A DNA stretch of 64,000 bases from positions 28,600,558 to 28,664,557 of the forward strand of contig NC_049916.1 of NCBI RefSeq assembly GCF_001411555.2, written 5' to 3'. The notes beneath the pieces are model-generated. The model worked only from the letters and a program-made list of their open reading frames with translations. It made no database searches and was not told where the DNA came from. This document shows positions 1 to 10,090 of this stretch, one piece after another; position 1 is the first letter of the stretch; each line of letters starts with the position of its first letter. A program made the translations under genes and the position numbers. Source of the stretch: Juglans regia (Eukaryota > Streptophyta > Magnoliopsida > Fagales > Juglandaceae).

Positions 1-370
1 GATACCACGCCGTGCACTTTCGACCGCTCAACCAATTTACAATCAACTTGGAATCACTCTCAATAATTATCTGATTAAAACCCAAATCTTTACACAAAGA
101 TATACCAGCTATTAACGCCTTTAATTCAGCCTCATTATTAGTACCATGACCAAAAAAAGAAGAGAACGCACTTTTGAAATTACCTCTCTCAATGGCAATC
201 ACCACTCCACCACAAGTACCCGAGTCACCCCGGCAACACCCATCTACATTCAAGTTATTCCGCCCATCAGCCGGTTTCCTCGAATAGATCAGTTTCGGAC
301 CAGGCCTTGCACAATCAACATATGGAACTTCAAGAGCACGAAGGATAGCCTCATCTCTAGCAGAAATAGG

Positions 371-706
371 TCATTGTTTCACCATAATAGATGAAATCTT
401 TCGTATCCAAGTAATAATAGATGGGACAACGCTGAGAAGAATCCCGCTGTGACTCGATTTCTTCGATGCACTGAACCACTGCATTGCCGTTGCCCACCAT
501 GACATGCACGGAGCATGGTTAAGTCCAAGCCCAATGGTTGTTGTCTTCCATATGTTCGCAGCAATACTCCCAGGGCTCAGCACGTGATTTAAATCTTTCA
601 AGTAGCCCTGACTGCAGCCGTAACACTGAGAGGCCAACGGCATTCGAAGAGATTGTACCCGAGAGTCCAACGCTAGCCCATTGAATCTGGCTTTCCACAT
701 GCACAC
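371..706 (-). pseudogene. zf-RVT domain fragment of L1 ORF2, copy A
   Basis: An open stretch encoding the zinc-binding reverse transcriptase segment that lies between RT and RNase H in plant L1 ORF2. It shows the typical start (MCMWKARFNGLALDSRV) and a Cys-rich turn (SQCYGCSQGY) followed by an Asn-His-Val-Leu segment. The same segment is at 7033-7338 (copy B) and 12987-13373 (copy C). It is a broken piece of a retrotransposon polyprotein, not a host gene. Confidence 0.75.
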
Positions 707-1862
707 ATCAATTTTCTTCGGAAGAAGGTGATGCCAAATTTAGTCCATGCCCAGCTGGTCCGTTCCTCTGACGCGAATTACTTCCCACGCTGAGGCCGAT
801 GTAAATTCCCCCTGAGCAGCATATTTCCCTACGGTAATATCATTTCCCACCTTACCAGCCACAATGGCGTGCATAATCTCCTCTGTTTTTTCTAAACCGA
901 CTAGTCCCACAAGCCGGTTCTCATCCCAGGTTCCGTCAACCCATACCTCTTTTATTTTAATATCTCAGTCTGCCCAGCATCCCAACTGTCACACAACAAC
1001 CCACTTGCCAACTACCGATCAAACCAGAACGAAGAGTAGCCCTCTCTCACCTTCACTATGGTAGCCCTCTCTCACCTTCACTATGGCATTCTCTGTGACC
1101 TCAAGAAAAACCTTCATAATGGACTTCCAGAATCGGGAAGAATTGCCTCTAGCCACAGCAAGATAAATGTGTCCGTGTTTCACATATTTCGCACTGAAAA
1201 ACTTGGTCCATAGATTACTATTAACAATCTCCATGCAAATTTCATGTGAAGGGATTTCTGCACATCCTGGAAGTTTCTCATGCCAACTCCCCCTTCCTTG
1301 TAAGCTTTGCATATTCGATCCCAAGCGCACCATTTCATCCTCGGCTTCCCATTCAATCCTCCCAAAAAAAAAAGTAGAGATCAAAGAGTTGAGTTTTTTG
1401 AAAACTCTCATAGGCACATTAAGAACCGCCGAAAGGTGTGTAGCCATACATGATAAAGTAAATGTATCATGAGCGTAAGTCTTCCACCTTGAGAAAGTAA
1501 ATGTAATTTCCAGCCAGCTACTTTCCTTAGAATCTTCCCAATAAGTGGTTCTAAGTCTCTTGATGTAAGATGTGCTTCAACTAGAGGGGCCCCCAAGTAT
1601 GTGACCGGGAACTTTCCTTCCACAAAATCTGTTGATCTCATGAGATTACAATGCCGCCAAGAATTTTGGTCTTTGAGAAAAAGAATGTCGATTTTTCCTT
1701 ATTGGTTAATTGCCCAGACCACTTTTCATAAACCTCCAAGGTTTTTAAAAGCTTGTTAACCGATCGCTTGCCACCATTCACAAAAACTAAAAGATCATCC
1801 GCATACAGTAAATGTGTGACAAAAGGTGCACCGACAGAATGCGGAAAACAACCAATTAGACC

Positions 1863-2246
1863 CTATTCAAAGTTCTTGCGAAGTAATCTTGACAACACCT
1901 CCTCCAGAATAATGAATAAATATGAAGAAAACGGATCACCTTGTCTTAGACCCCTAGCCGGTTGAAAGAAACCCTTGAAAGTCCCATTCGTCATAATGGA
2001 GAACCAAGGGGATTGAACACACTCCCTTACAAGATTACAAACTTGATGAGAAAAGCCGAAAGAGGGTAACACATTCAACAAAAATTGCCAATTTACACAA
2101 TCATAGGCTTTTTTCATATCAATCTTCACCACAATGTTACCACCCTTTGTTTTCTTATTCAGAGAGTGAACCAATTCCTGAGCCAAAGTGATGTTTTCAA
2201 AGATACTACGACCTAGAATAAATGATCCTTGTTCATGAGAAATCAA
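1863..2246 (-). pseudogene. L1 reverse transcriptase palm fragment, copy A
   Basis: The 127-residue open stretch carries RT motifs of plant L1 elements: QGSFILGRSI near the start, KIDMKKAYDCVNW (the first catalytic Asp block), and GLRQGDPFSSYLF. The YADD block should follow; the sequence continues beyond the stop in another frame toward 1641. Nearly identical to 7858-8241 in copy B (one E to G change near residue 17). Non-functional because flanking frames are interrupted. Confidence 0.85.
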
Positions 2247-2675
2247 TTAAGATAAATAAGTTGTCATCCTTTGCACTAGAACCTCTGAAAAAAATCTTAT
2301 ACGCAACTAAACAAAGGCTGATAGGACGGAACTTGTCAAAACTCTTGAGATCCTCTACCTTCGGAATCAACACTAGATAAGATGTCGTGTAAAATCTAGG
2401 TAAAGATGAACCCGAAAGAACTCCTTGGCTGCCTCAAAAACATCCTCTTTGATCAAATCCTAGCAACTTAAATAGAAACCAGAGCCAAAGCCGATCCAGG
2501 TGAGCTCTCTTTCGGTATTGATTTCAACACAGCTAAAATCTCAGTCGCAAACGGGGCTCTAGCAAGAGCCAAATTATTTTCCTCAGAGATAGAGCACTGT
2601 ATAAGAGGTGCGAGATCCACCTGTTCAACAGTAGAATCATTAGAAACAACTGCATGGAAGAATTTTCCACTCTGG

Positions 2676-3212
2676 TCACCCTCTAAAAGCCACCTTTTTT
2701 TTTGCCAATTGAGAGAGTCTAGATTCTTCACATTGTTCCCATGTATCCAGTTTAAGTTTAGTCGCAAAGAAATCACATTCAACCTCCTTATCATAGCCAC
2801 CTTGTAACCGACTCTCTAAGACCTCCAATCTCTCTTTTAATTCTTTAATGGCCTGCCCCACATGCCCAAATACCTGTTTATTCCAGGCTCGTAGTGCAAT
2901 CTTTGTTTTTCTCAACTTTTCTACCAACCTTACAAGACCCACAGATGTAGCAGTTTTCTTCCATTTGGCTTCCACACATCGCAAAACATCTGCATGAGAT
3001 ACCCATATATTTTGAAAGCGAAAAAGTTGTGGGCCGTAGCTTACTATTGGTCTTTGGGAACAAATGAGCAAAGGACAATGATCCGATGTCTTCCCTTGAA
3101 GATATTCAGAGAACGCTGAATGAAACCTATTTGCAAAATGGATGTTAATCAGTGCTCTATCCAGCCTTGCCCAGCTTCGAGTTTGTCCCTCCTGGCCAAG
3201 AACTACAAACAA
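2676..3212 (-). pseudogene. L1 endonuclease C-terminal fragment, copy A
   Basis: The end of the apurinic-type endonuclease domain of an L1 ORF2: the RLDRALIN block and the SDHCPLLI block with its catalytic Asp-His are visible, followed by the charged linker that precedes RT. The N-terminal catalytic half is missing. In copy B the same region is 8679-9320 and reads about 35 residues further because copy A lacks about 118 bp. Confidence 0.85.
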
Positions 3213-3520
3213 CTGGCTCCTCTTTATCTCTGCTTGAAAATTTGCTTAAAGAAATTCTGAGTTTATTGCAGTCATTTGATGAGTGCAAAGTTCAGCATGT
3301 CCATAGGCAAGGGAATGAGACAGCTCGTCGACTTGCCCGTTATGCTTGGAATGTGGAGGGTATAGAGTCGTGTTAAAAAAATTTGGGCTTCTTTTGTGCA
3401 AGGCCACGAAAATAGTCAAGCCCCCCTTTTTTTTTTTTTTTTAAATAGAATGCGCCAAATGGCCCAAGCCCAAAAGTGTTAAAAAAAAAAAAAAAAAAAA
3501 CAGAATGTGTGCCTAATGGC
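3213..3520 (+). pseudogene. RNase H end of an oppositely oriented L1, copy A
   Basis: Plus-strand translation of about 3222-3376 gives the C-terminal part of an L1-type RNase H (VQHVHRQGNETARRLARYAW), followed by a stop and poly-T and poly-A runs at 3427-3442 and 3481-3500 interleaved with short similar segments. It abuts the minus-strand endonuclease fragment head-on at 3212/3213. Its sequence belongs to a different L1 subfamily from the minus-strand RNase H, so this looks like two insertions with lost ends rather than one inverted element. Duplicated at 9321-9483. Confidence 0.7.
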
Positions 3521-3558
3521 CCAAGCATAGATGACGGAGCCATCTTCTTCCTTCAGCT

Positions 3559-4000
3559 ATGGAACTATTCACATTAACAGTGCCTCTTCGCAGCAAGGGT
3601 CTTGTACATGCAGTAAGTTCTGCTCTATAATTACCTTTTGTTAGTTTATGTGGAATGCATTCCTTCATGTATTTATGCATGTTGTAGGTTCTTAGTGAGA
3701 ACTGGGTTGTCTACCACTACTTCAATCTTAGAGCGCATAGATATGAGATGTCAGTCATTGAGATCTATGATCTGTCTCGGGCGATATGCATGTAAACTTT
3801 ATTCTTGAATTTAGTTTCCTATAGATTTTCATTATTAAAGTGCTATATATTTTTTATTTGAACATCATTCACAGGAAAACAAGGATGTCAGGAAGCTACT
3901 TGTTGGAAAGCAAAATCTTACTTCACCAATTTCCTTGTATTCTTGACCAAAGGTGATGACAAAATCAAAGTCTTTTTCACCCAATCTGTGAAAGCACTGT
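3559..4000 (+). pseudogene. EMC1: EMC1 gene fragment (three exons), copy A
   Basis: Exon-like blocks with introns between them match my recollection of the plant ER membrane protein complex subunit 1 C-terminal region. Exon a (about 3559-3612) ends in KGLVHA before a good GTAAGT donor. Exon b (3688-3783) encodes ENWVVYHYFNLRAHRYEMSV and IEIYDLSRA. Exon c (3875-4000) encodes NKDVRKLLVGKQNLTSPIS. Defects: the donor after exon b is AT instead of GT (3784-3785), an in-frame TGA stands at 3944-3946 where copy B has CGA, and a frameshift follows near the FTQSVKA segment. Retained introns show a DNA-level copy, not a processed pseudogene. EMC1 helps insert membrane proteins in the ER; this fragment cannot. 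Confidence 0.75.
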
Positions 4001-5035
4001 TACTGTCCATTATTTGCAGCCTAGAATATTTTTATTGTATAATTGTTGACATTATTTGCAGCCTAGAATATTTCAATTGTGTAATTTGTTGACATTATTT
4101 CCTTTTGAATGGATATGCAGGTGTGCTATGGGAAATTGCTATAGCTTGTAAAAAGACCATAGATATGTAATTTTCATATATTGTAAATTTGTGTTTTGTA
4201 ATGTAATGTATAAATATCAAATATTATAATATATAGGGAATTACATTATGTGTTGCATGCATTTTACATAATAAATATTGAATTTATTTATTTTTTTGTT
4301 AAAAAGGTAATTAGTTGTTTCTAAATTTTATTTATTTTTTACATAAAATTTAGTTTTTCATTTTGATATATTTTATTATTACGGACAACGTTCAACATGA
4401 CCTGAAAAACACTTAATTATATTTTGCTTTAATATAAAAACAATTTTGGTTTTTAACATTTTTTATTGAAAAGTTTGTAATAGGATATATGCTTTTAGAT
4501 TAGAGCAATTATACTTTTCAACATTATCTTCTACTTGAAAAAAGTATAATAATATAGGCTTTTGTGAAAAAAAAAAAAAAAAAACTCCGAATTCTAGGCT
4601 TAAAAATCCAAATTCATTCTGGTTCTGGCCTGGGTCATAAACCGGTCTAAACCAGCCCGAGTTTAAAACCTGGGTTCCCGGTCTGGAGCAAGGATGAATC
4701 AAATTTTACACTGTCTTTATAAATCCTAGCGTCAAATATTAACACGTTATAGTGGTTTTGTTCTCCTAATTGTAACAGAATATCTGGCACAACAAATTAT
4801 AAAAAATTCGGATACGGAAACGGATACCTCGTTGACAAATTCAAATAAGCAAGAATTTCGATCATTCCTTAAATAGATGGAGAATTTTGTGTACAATATC
4901 AAAGAAAAAGGAAGACCATTGAAAAGTAATATGAATCCTAAAATAGGAATTGTTGGATGTCATTTAAAGGGTGGCCGTCTGTGAAAGCACCATGGTAATC
5001 GAATTGAGACAGTGAAGCCTGAGAAATTGAAAAGG
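4001..5035. other. AT-rich spacer upstream of the IDL gene, copy A
   Basis: No gene seen. The stretch is AT-rich and repeats in copy B (10091-10991). Both share a TTTATAAATCC box (about 4717-4727) and a TTAAATA box (about 4870) upstream of the peptide gene; either could serve as TATA element, which I cannot decide. A 56-bp segment with the words attatttgcagcctagaatat is doubled at about 4010-4075 in copy A only. A poly-A run stands at 4568-4584. Confidence 0.6.
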
Positions 5036-5377
5036 ATGGAGGTAGGCGGTCAAAAATGGTTGTGCGTGGCCCTTGTGCTTGTTCTGGCTATTTTTCATAC
5101 AGAGGCCGCCAGAATTCGTCTTCTTGGAGAAGGAGAAGTTTTCCTCAACATGAAAAGCAAGGGTATACAAGAACGAGATCTGTCCAAGGGTGTCTACTAC
5201 GGGATGAAGCCCAAAGGTGTACCTATTCCTCCATCCGGGCCTAGCAAAAGGACCTCTGACTCTCCTCCTCGACCTCCTCATGATCCCTTTCATGAGGCTC
5301 TCCCCAAGGGCCCTGTTCCTCCCTCTGCCCCTAACCCAGGCCCATTTGATACCTCTGCCCCTCCTCCTCTTTCTTAA
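5036..5377 (+). CDS. IDA-like (IDL) secreted signalling peptide precursor
   Basis: A 113-residue precursor. The track-like longer frame begins at a GTG (5012); the first ATG is at 5036 and puts a hydrophobic signal peptide (about residues 8-22, LCVALVLVLAIF) at the N-terminus with a likely cleavage near HTEA-A. A variable middle follows, then GVPIPPSGPSKRTSD at residues 61-75, which fits the PIPPSxPSKR core of IDA/IDL peptides. In that family the processed peptide is perceived by HAESA-type receptor kinases in organ abscission and root emergence. The last core positions read TS instead of the HN of IDA. A second, looser copy of the motif, PKGPVPPSAPNPG, lies at residues 90-102. Single exon, as usual for IDL genes. 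It sits in a tandem array; the sister at 10992 is broken, so this would be the only functional copy in view. Confidence 0.75.
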   Translation: MEVGGQKWLCVALVLVLAIFHTEAARIRLLGEGEVFLNMKSKGIQERDLSKGVYYGMKPKGVPIPPSGPSKRTSDSPPRPPHDPFHEALPKGPVPPSAPNPGPFDTSAPPPLS

Positions 5378-6290
5378 GGTCCCACAGCTTCGGGGGAACT
5401 TAAATCTCGTAAATAACCAGCTTTTCAAGTTTCAACGAATGAAGAGAACAATTGTGACTCAACTTTTGCATCAATAAAACAAGATGGTTTTATGTATTTG
5501 TCCAAGTATCAAACCCATCAATTGTAACAGTTTGAATTGGCAATTTATATAAGAAGACATCAGGTGTGAGGCAAAAATGATATTTATGCATTGCATTTCT
5601 ATAACTGAGGGGAAGACAGAATGGCTTGAATGGTCCGAGTGTTTCTGTTTGTGTCTGAATCTTAGTGAAGCTACTTATGTCTATCCCACCCATCAGAGAC
5701 TTCGGTTGCATTCTTACGAGTCATAAACTCTGCTTGGTGATATGGTCATGGGGATGGAAGCGATTACTAATATTGAAGACAAGTCATCTACCTCGATCGA
5801 GCAATATTCAGAGAGCATACAAACACACATACCACGTTAAATCATAATTTAGATTCCATTCAATTATGAACCTTAAAATATATTTGAAACTTCGAACCTA
5901 CTCCAATGTATCAACTTGAACAAAGATGGCCTAAACCCAAATTCTACAACTCGCATCATCTAGATGATCCACAAACAGGAGTGCTATTCCAATTTCCAAT
6001 GCCCCTTCATCTGGTTTAAAAGAGGAAATACATGAAGGCCCCACTCGCAATCACATCCAAAATATCAATTTTGACAATCACTTCCGGAGTACCCAAATTA
6101 TATTAAAAAAAACTTACAACATACCCCTCTTTCCTTAAAATAATAAAATTAGCCCAACTATTTCTAAAAAATAACAAAATAGGATAACGAAGATTCAACA
6201 ATCTTCAAAAATTATACATTTCCATTTGTTGGATGGACGATTACTCAAATCGTTAGTTTTTATTTTTATTTTTATTTTTTTTGCCAAAAG
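5378..6290. other. 3' flank of the IDL gene, copy A
   Basis: No gene that I can name. An AATAAAAC box at about 5474 may be part of the polyadenylation region. A 73-residue minus-strand reading frame (5490-5711) is also open in copy B (11446-11649, shortened at the N-terminus). The differences between the copies include several amino acid changes, and there is no recognisable domain, so I regard it as chance. Confidence 0.5.
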
Positions 6291-6417
6291 GATGGCGGCA
6301 CCTATAGCACTTTAGAAGAAAAGGGCCTCACTTGTGGCGGAAGAAAACCATTTACATCCGAAAATCAAAACAACAACACAACCAAACCAAAGAAAAACCC
6401 AACCATATAAACAAGCA

Positions 6418-6885
6418 TTACAATCTAACATGCGGCAATCCCGCTTTATTTGACCAGAGCATACCTTTCAACTCATGTGGTAAAGCAATAAAATCCAAAA
6501 AAGTGTTATTGTAACCTTCCTCACCCCCACGAGCGAGGAAATCCGCCGCATTATTCCATTCACGAAACTGGAGATTAATGTTGAAGTTTACGTCTGTTAA
6601 CAAAATCAACAGATCATCCCAATAATCCCAAAGATACCATGCCGTGCACTTTCGACCGCTCAACCAATTTACAATCAACTTGGAATCACTCTCAATAACT
6701 ATCTGATTAAAACCCAAATCTTTACACAAAGATATACCAGCTATTAACGCCTTTAATTCAGCCTCATTATTAGTACCAAGACCAAAAAAAGAAGAGAACG
6801 CACCTTTGAAATTACCTCTCTCAATGGCAATCACCACTCCACCACAAGTACCCGAGTCACCCCGGCAACACCCATCTACATTCAA
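6418..6885 (-). pseudogene. L1 RNase H domain, copy B
   Basis: An open stretch of 155 residues with the full plant L1 RNase H: MNVDGCCRGDSGTCGGVV (first catalytic Asp), GTNNEAELKALIAGISL (catalytic Glu), IVIESDSKLIVNWL (second Asp) and REWNNAADFLARGGEEG (last acidic block). It belongs to the RNase H type that plant L1 elements acquired beyond their RT. This is the one domain of copy B that is still open from end to end; copy C (12501-12959) carries changes and a shifted C-terminus. Confidence 0.85.
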
Positions 6886-7032
6886 GTTATTCCGCCCACC
6901 AGCCTGTTTCCTCGAATAGATCAGTTTCGGACCAGGCCTTGCACAATCAACATATGGAACTTCAAGAGCACGAAGGATAGCCTCATCTCTAGCAGAAATA
7001 GGTCATTGTTTCACCATAATAGATGAAATCTT

Positions 7033-7338
7033 TCATATCCAAGTAATAATAGATGGGACAACGCTGAGAAGAATCCCGCTGTGACTCGATTTCTTCGATG
7101 CACTGAACCACTGCATTACCGTTGCCCACCATGACATGCACGGAGCATGGTTAAGTCCAAGCCCAATGGTTGTTGTCTTCCATATGTTCGTAGCAATACT
7201 CCCAATGCTCAGCACGTGATTTAAATCTTTCAAGTAGCCCTGACTGCAGCCGTAACACTGAGAGGCCAACGGCATTCGAAGAGATTGTACCCGAGAGTCC
7301 AACGCTAGTCCATTGAATCTGGCTTTCCACATGCACAC
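7033..7338 (-). pseudogene. zf-RVT domain fragment of L1 ORF2, copy B
   Basis: Same product as 371-706 with a handful of substitutions. The segment begins MCMWKARFNGLALDSRV and runs through the Cys-rich SQCYGCSQGY turn. It is detached from RT by the deletion at about 7634. Confidence 0.75.
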
Positions 7339-7857
7339 ATCAATTTTCTTCGGAAGAAGGTGATGCCAAATTTAGTCCATGCCCAGCTGGTCCGTTCCTC
7401 TGACGCGAATTAGTTCCCACGCTGAGGCCGATGTAAATTCCCCCTAAGCAGCATATTTCCCTACGGTAATATCATTTCCCACCTTACCAGCCACAATGTC
7501 GTGCATAATCTCCTCTGTTTTTTCTAAACCGACTAGTCCCACAAGCCGGTACTCATCCCAGGTTCCGTCGACCCATACCTCTTTTATTTTAATATCTCAG
7601 TCTGCCCAGCATCCCTACTGTCACACAACAACCCATGAGATTACGATGCCGCCAAGAATTTTGGTCTTTGAGAAAAAGAATGTCGATTTTTCCTTATTGG
7701 TTAATTGCCCAGACCACTTTTTATAAACCTCCAAGGTTTTTAAAAGCTTGTTAACCGATCGCTTGCCACCATTCACAAAAACTAAAAGATCATCCGCATA
7801 CAGTAAATGTGTGACAAAAGGTGCACCGACAGAATGCGGAAAACAACCAATTAGACC

Positions 7858-8241
7858 CTATTCAAAGTTCTTGCGAAGTAATCTTGACAACACCTCCTCC
7901 AGAATAATAAATAAATATGAAGAAAACGGATCACCTTGTCTTAGACCCCGAGCCGGTTGAAAGAAACCCTTGAAAGTCCCATTCGTCATAATGGAGAACC
8001 AAGGGGATTGAACACACTCCCTTACAAGATTACAAACTTGATGAGAAAAGCCGAAAGAGGGTAACACATTCAACAAAAATTGCCAATTTACACAATCATA
8101 GGCTTTTTTCATATCAATCTTCACCACAATGTTACCACCCTTTGTTTTCTTATTCAGAGAGTGAACCAATTCCTGAGCCAAAGTGATGTTTCCAAAGATA
8201 CTACGACCTAGAATAAATGATCCTTGTTCATGAGAAATCAA
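7858..8241 (-). pseudogene. L1 reverse transcriptase palm fragment, copy B
   Basis: 127 residues with QGSFILGRSI, KIDMKKAYDCVNW and GLRQGDPFSSYLF, as in copy A. The stretch after the YADD-equivalent position is missing from this frame. Identical to copy A at nearly every residue, which sets a recent date for the A/B duplication. Confidence 0.85.
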
Positions 8242-8678
8242 TTAAGATAAATAAGTTGTCATCCTTTGCACTAGAACCTCTGAAAAAAATCTTATACGCA
8301 ACTAAACAAAGGCTGATAGGACGGAACTTGTCAAAACTCTTGAGATCCTCTACCTTCGGAATCAACACTAGATAAGATGTCGTGTAAAATCTAGGTAAAG
8401 ATGAACCCGAAAGAACTCCTTGGCTGCCTCAAAAACATCCTCTTTGATCAAATCCTAGCAACTTAAATAGAAACCAGAGCCAAAGCCGATCCAGGTGAGC
8501 TCTCTTTCGGTATTGATTTCAACGCAGCTAAAATCTCAGTCGCAAACGGGGCTCTAGCAAGAGCCAAATTATTTTCCTCAGAGATAGAGCACTGTATAAG
8601 AGGTGCGAGATCCACCTGTTCAACAGAAGAATCTGTAGAAAGATAGTTTTGAAAATAAACTAAAGGTTCTTGATGGAC

Positions 8679-9320
8679 CTATTCTGGTGAGTTCAAAATG
8701 ACTCCATTCTCTAGCCGCATGTTCTTAATGACTTTATTTTTTCTCCGTTGGTTAACAACTGCATGGAAGAATTTTCCATTTTGGTTAGCCTCTAAAGGCC
8801 ACCTTTTTTTTGCCAATTGAGAGAGTCTAGATTCTTCACGTTGTTCCCATGTATCCAGTTTAAGTTTAGTCACAAACAAATAACATTCAACCTCCTTATC
8901 ATAGCCACCTTTTAACCGACTCTCTAAGACCTCCAATCTCTCTTTTAATTCTTTAATGGCCTGCCCCACATGCCCAAGTACCTGTTTATTCCAGGCTCGT
9001 AGTGCAATCTTTGTTTTTCTCAACTTCTCCGCCAACCTTACAAGACCCACAGATGTAGTAGTTTTCTTCCAAATGGCTTCCACACATCGCAAAACATCTG
9101 CATGAGATACCCATATATTTTGAAAGTGAAAAAGTTGTGGGCCGTAGCTTACCATTGGTCTTTGGGAATGAATGAGCATAGGACAATGATCCGATGTCTT
9201 CCGTTGAAGATATTCAGAGAACACTGAATGAAACCTATTTGCAAAATGGGTGTTAATCAATGCTCTATCCAGCCTTGCCCAGCTTCGAGTTTGTCCCTCC
9301 TGGCCAAGAACTACAAACAA
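8679..9320 (-). pseudogene. L1 endonuclease C-terminal fragment, copy B
   Basis: 213 residues: RLDRALINTHFANRF, the SDHCPMLI catalytic block, a long charged linker and the LANQNGKFFHAVVNQRRK-like segment that leads to RT. The protein starts inside the domain because the element is truncated at 9320 against plus-strand RNase H sequence. Confidence 0.85.
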
Positions 9321-9600
9321 CTGGCTCCTCTTTATCTCTGCTTAAAAATTTGCTTAAAGAAATTCTGAGTTTATTGCAGTCATTTGATGAGTGCAAAGTT
9401 CAGCATGTCCATAGGCAAGGAAATGAGGCAGCTCTTCGTCTTGCCCGTTATGCTTGGAATGTGGAGGGTATAGAGTCGTGTTGAAAAAATTTGGGCTTCT
9501 TTTGTTCTAGTCCACGAAACTAGTCCAATCCACCCTTTTTTTTTTTAAAATAGAATGCGCCAAATGGCCCAATCCCAAATGAGTTAAAAAAAAACAGAAT
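9321..9600 (+). pseudogene. RNase H end of an oppositely oriented L1, copy B
   Basis: Counterpart of 3213-3520: the plus-strand frame ends VQHVHRQGNEAALRLARYAW, then a TGA and A- and T-rich runs. The poly-T run here is shorter than in copy A. Confidence 0.7.
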
Positions 9601-9650
9601 GGGCCTAATGGCCCAAGCATAGATGACCGAGCCATCTTCTTCCTTCAGCA

Positions 9651-10090
9651 ATGGAACTATTCACATTAATAGAGCCTCTTCGCAGCAAGGGTCCTGTACA
9701 TGCAGTAAGTTCTGCACTATAATTACCTTTTTTTAGTTTAAGCAGAATGCATTCCTTCATGTATTTATGCATGTTGTAGGTTCTTAGTGAGAACTGGGTT
9801 GTCTACCACTACTTCAATCTTAGAGCGCATAGATATGAGATGTCAGTCATTGAGATCTATTATCTGTCTCGGGCGATATGCATGTAAACTTTATTCTTGA
9901 ATTTAGTGTCCTATAGATTTTCATTATTAAACTGCTATATATTTTTATTTGAACATGATTCACAAGAAAACAAGGATGTCTGGAAGCTACTTGTTGGAAA
10001 GCAAAATCTTACTTCACCAATTTCCTTGTATTCTCGACCAAAGGTGATGACCAAATCAGAGTCTTTTTCACCCAATCTGTGAAAGCACTG
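9651..10090 (+). pseudogene. EMC1: EMC1 gene fragment (three exons), copy B
   Basis: Counterpart of 3559-4000. Exon a is 9651-9704 (ends KGPVHA, closer to EMC1 than copy A), exon b 9780-9875, exon c about 9966-10090 (NKDVWKLLVGKQNLTSPIS, SRPKVMTKSESF). The donor after exon b is AT instead of GT (9876-9877), as in copy A, so that loss came before the duplication. The acceptor ACAG/GAAAAC of copy A reads ACAAGAAAAC here, moving the AG by one base. Copy B lacks the TGA of copy A but keeps the frameshift before FTQSVKA. Confidence 0.75.

Larger units (their letters stand above)
1..3212 (-). mobile_element. L1-type LINE remnant, copy A
   Basis: A minus-strand plant L1 carcass. Reading right to left it holds the end of the endonuclease domain (to 2676), RT palm (2246-1863), RT thumb/connection (1641-1408), zinc-finger-like zf-RVT segments (1447-1019 and 706-371) and the RNase H domain (about 333 to 1, cut by the window edge). 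The frame is broken many times, so no ORF2 protein can be made. The endonuclease N-terminus is missing: homology stops at 3212, where plus-strand RNase H sequence of another L1 begins. A 24-bp unit is duplicated in tandem at about 1036-1083. No poly-A tail or target site duplication is visible because the 3' end lies outside. Confidence 0.85.
6291..9320 (-). mobile_element. L1-type LINE remnant, copy B
   Basis: The best-preserved of the three copies at its 3' end. On the minus strand: endonuclease end (9320-8679), RT palm (8241-7858), zf-RVT (7338-7033), RNase H (6885-6418), then about 120 bp to a T-rich tract at about 6258-6280 that would be the poly-A tail on the element strand. The 637-bp deletion (compared with copies A and C) removed the RT thumb and the first zf-RVT part at about 7634. 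Reading frames are interrupted throughout. Confidence 0.85.

Noticed and set aside
1863..1965. Plus-strand frame MLTDRLPPFTKTKRSS seen in copies A and B
   Set aside because: Lies wholly antisense to the L1 RT block; a shadow.
3180..3520. Twin-priming inversion of one L1
   Set aside because: The inverted part already includes its own RNase H, of a different subfamily from the plus-strand RNase H end.
5012..5035. GTG at 5012 as start of the IDL gene
   Set aside because: Plant nuclear genes start at ATG; the ATG at 5036 gives a proper signal peptide.
5490..5711. 73-residue minus-strand reading frame conserved in copy B
   Set aside because: Conservation is expected from the recent segmental duplication; copy B has lost the N-terminus and shows several amino acid changes, and no domain is recognised.
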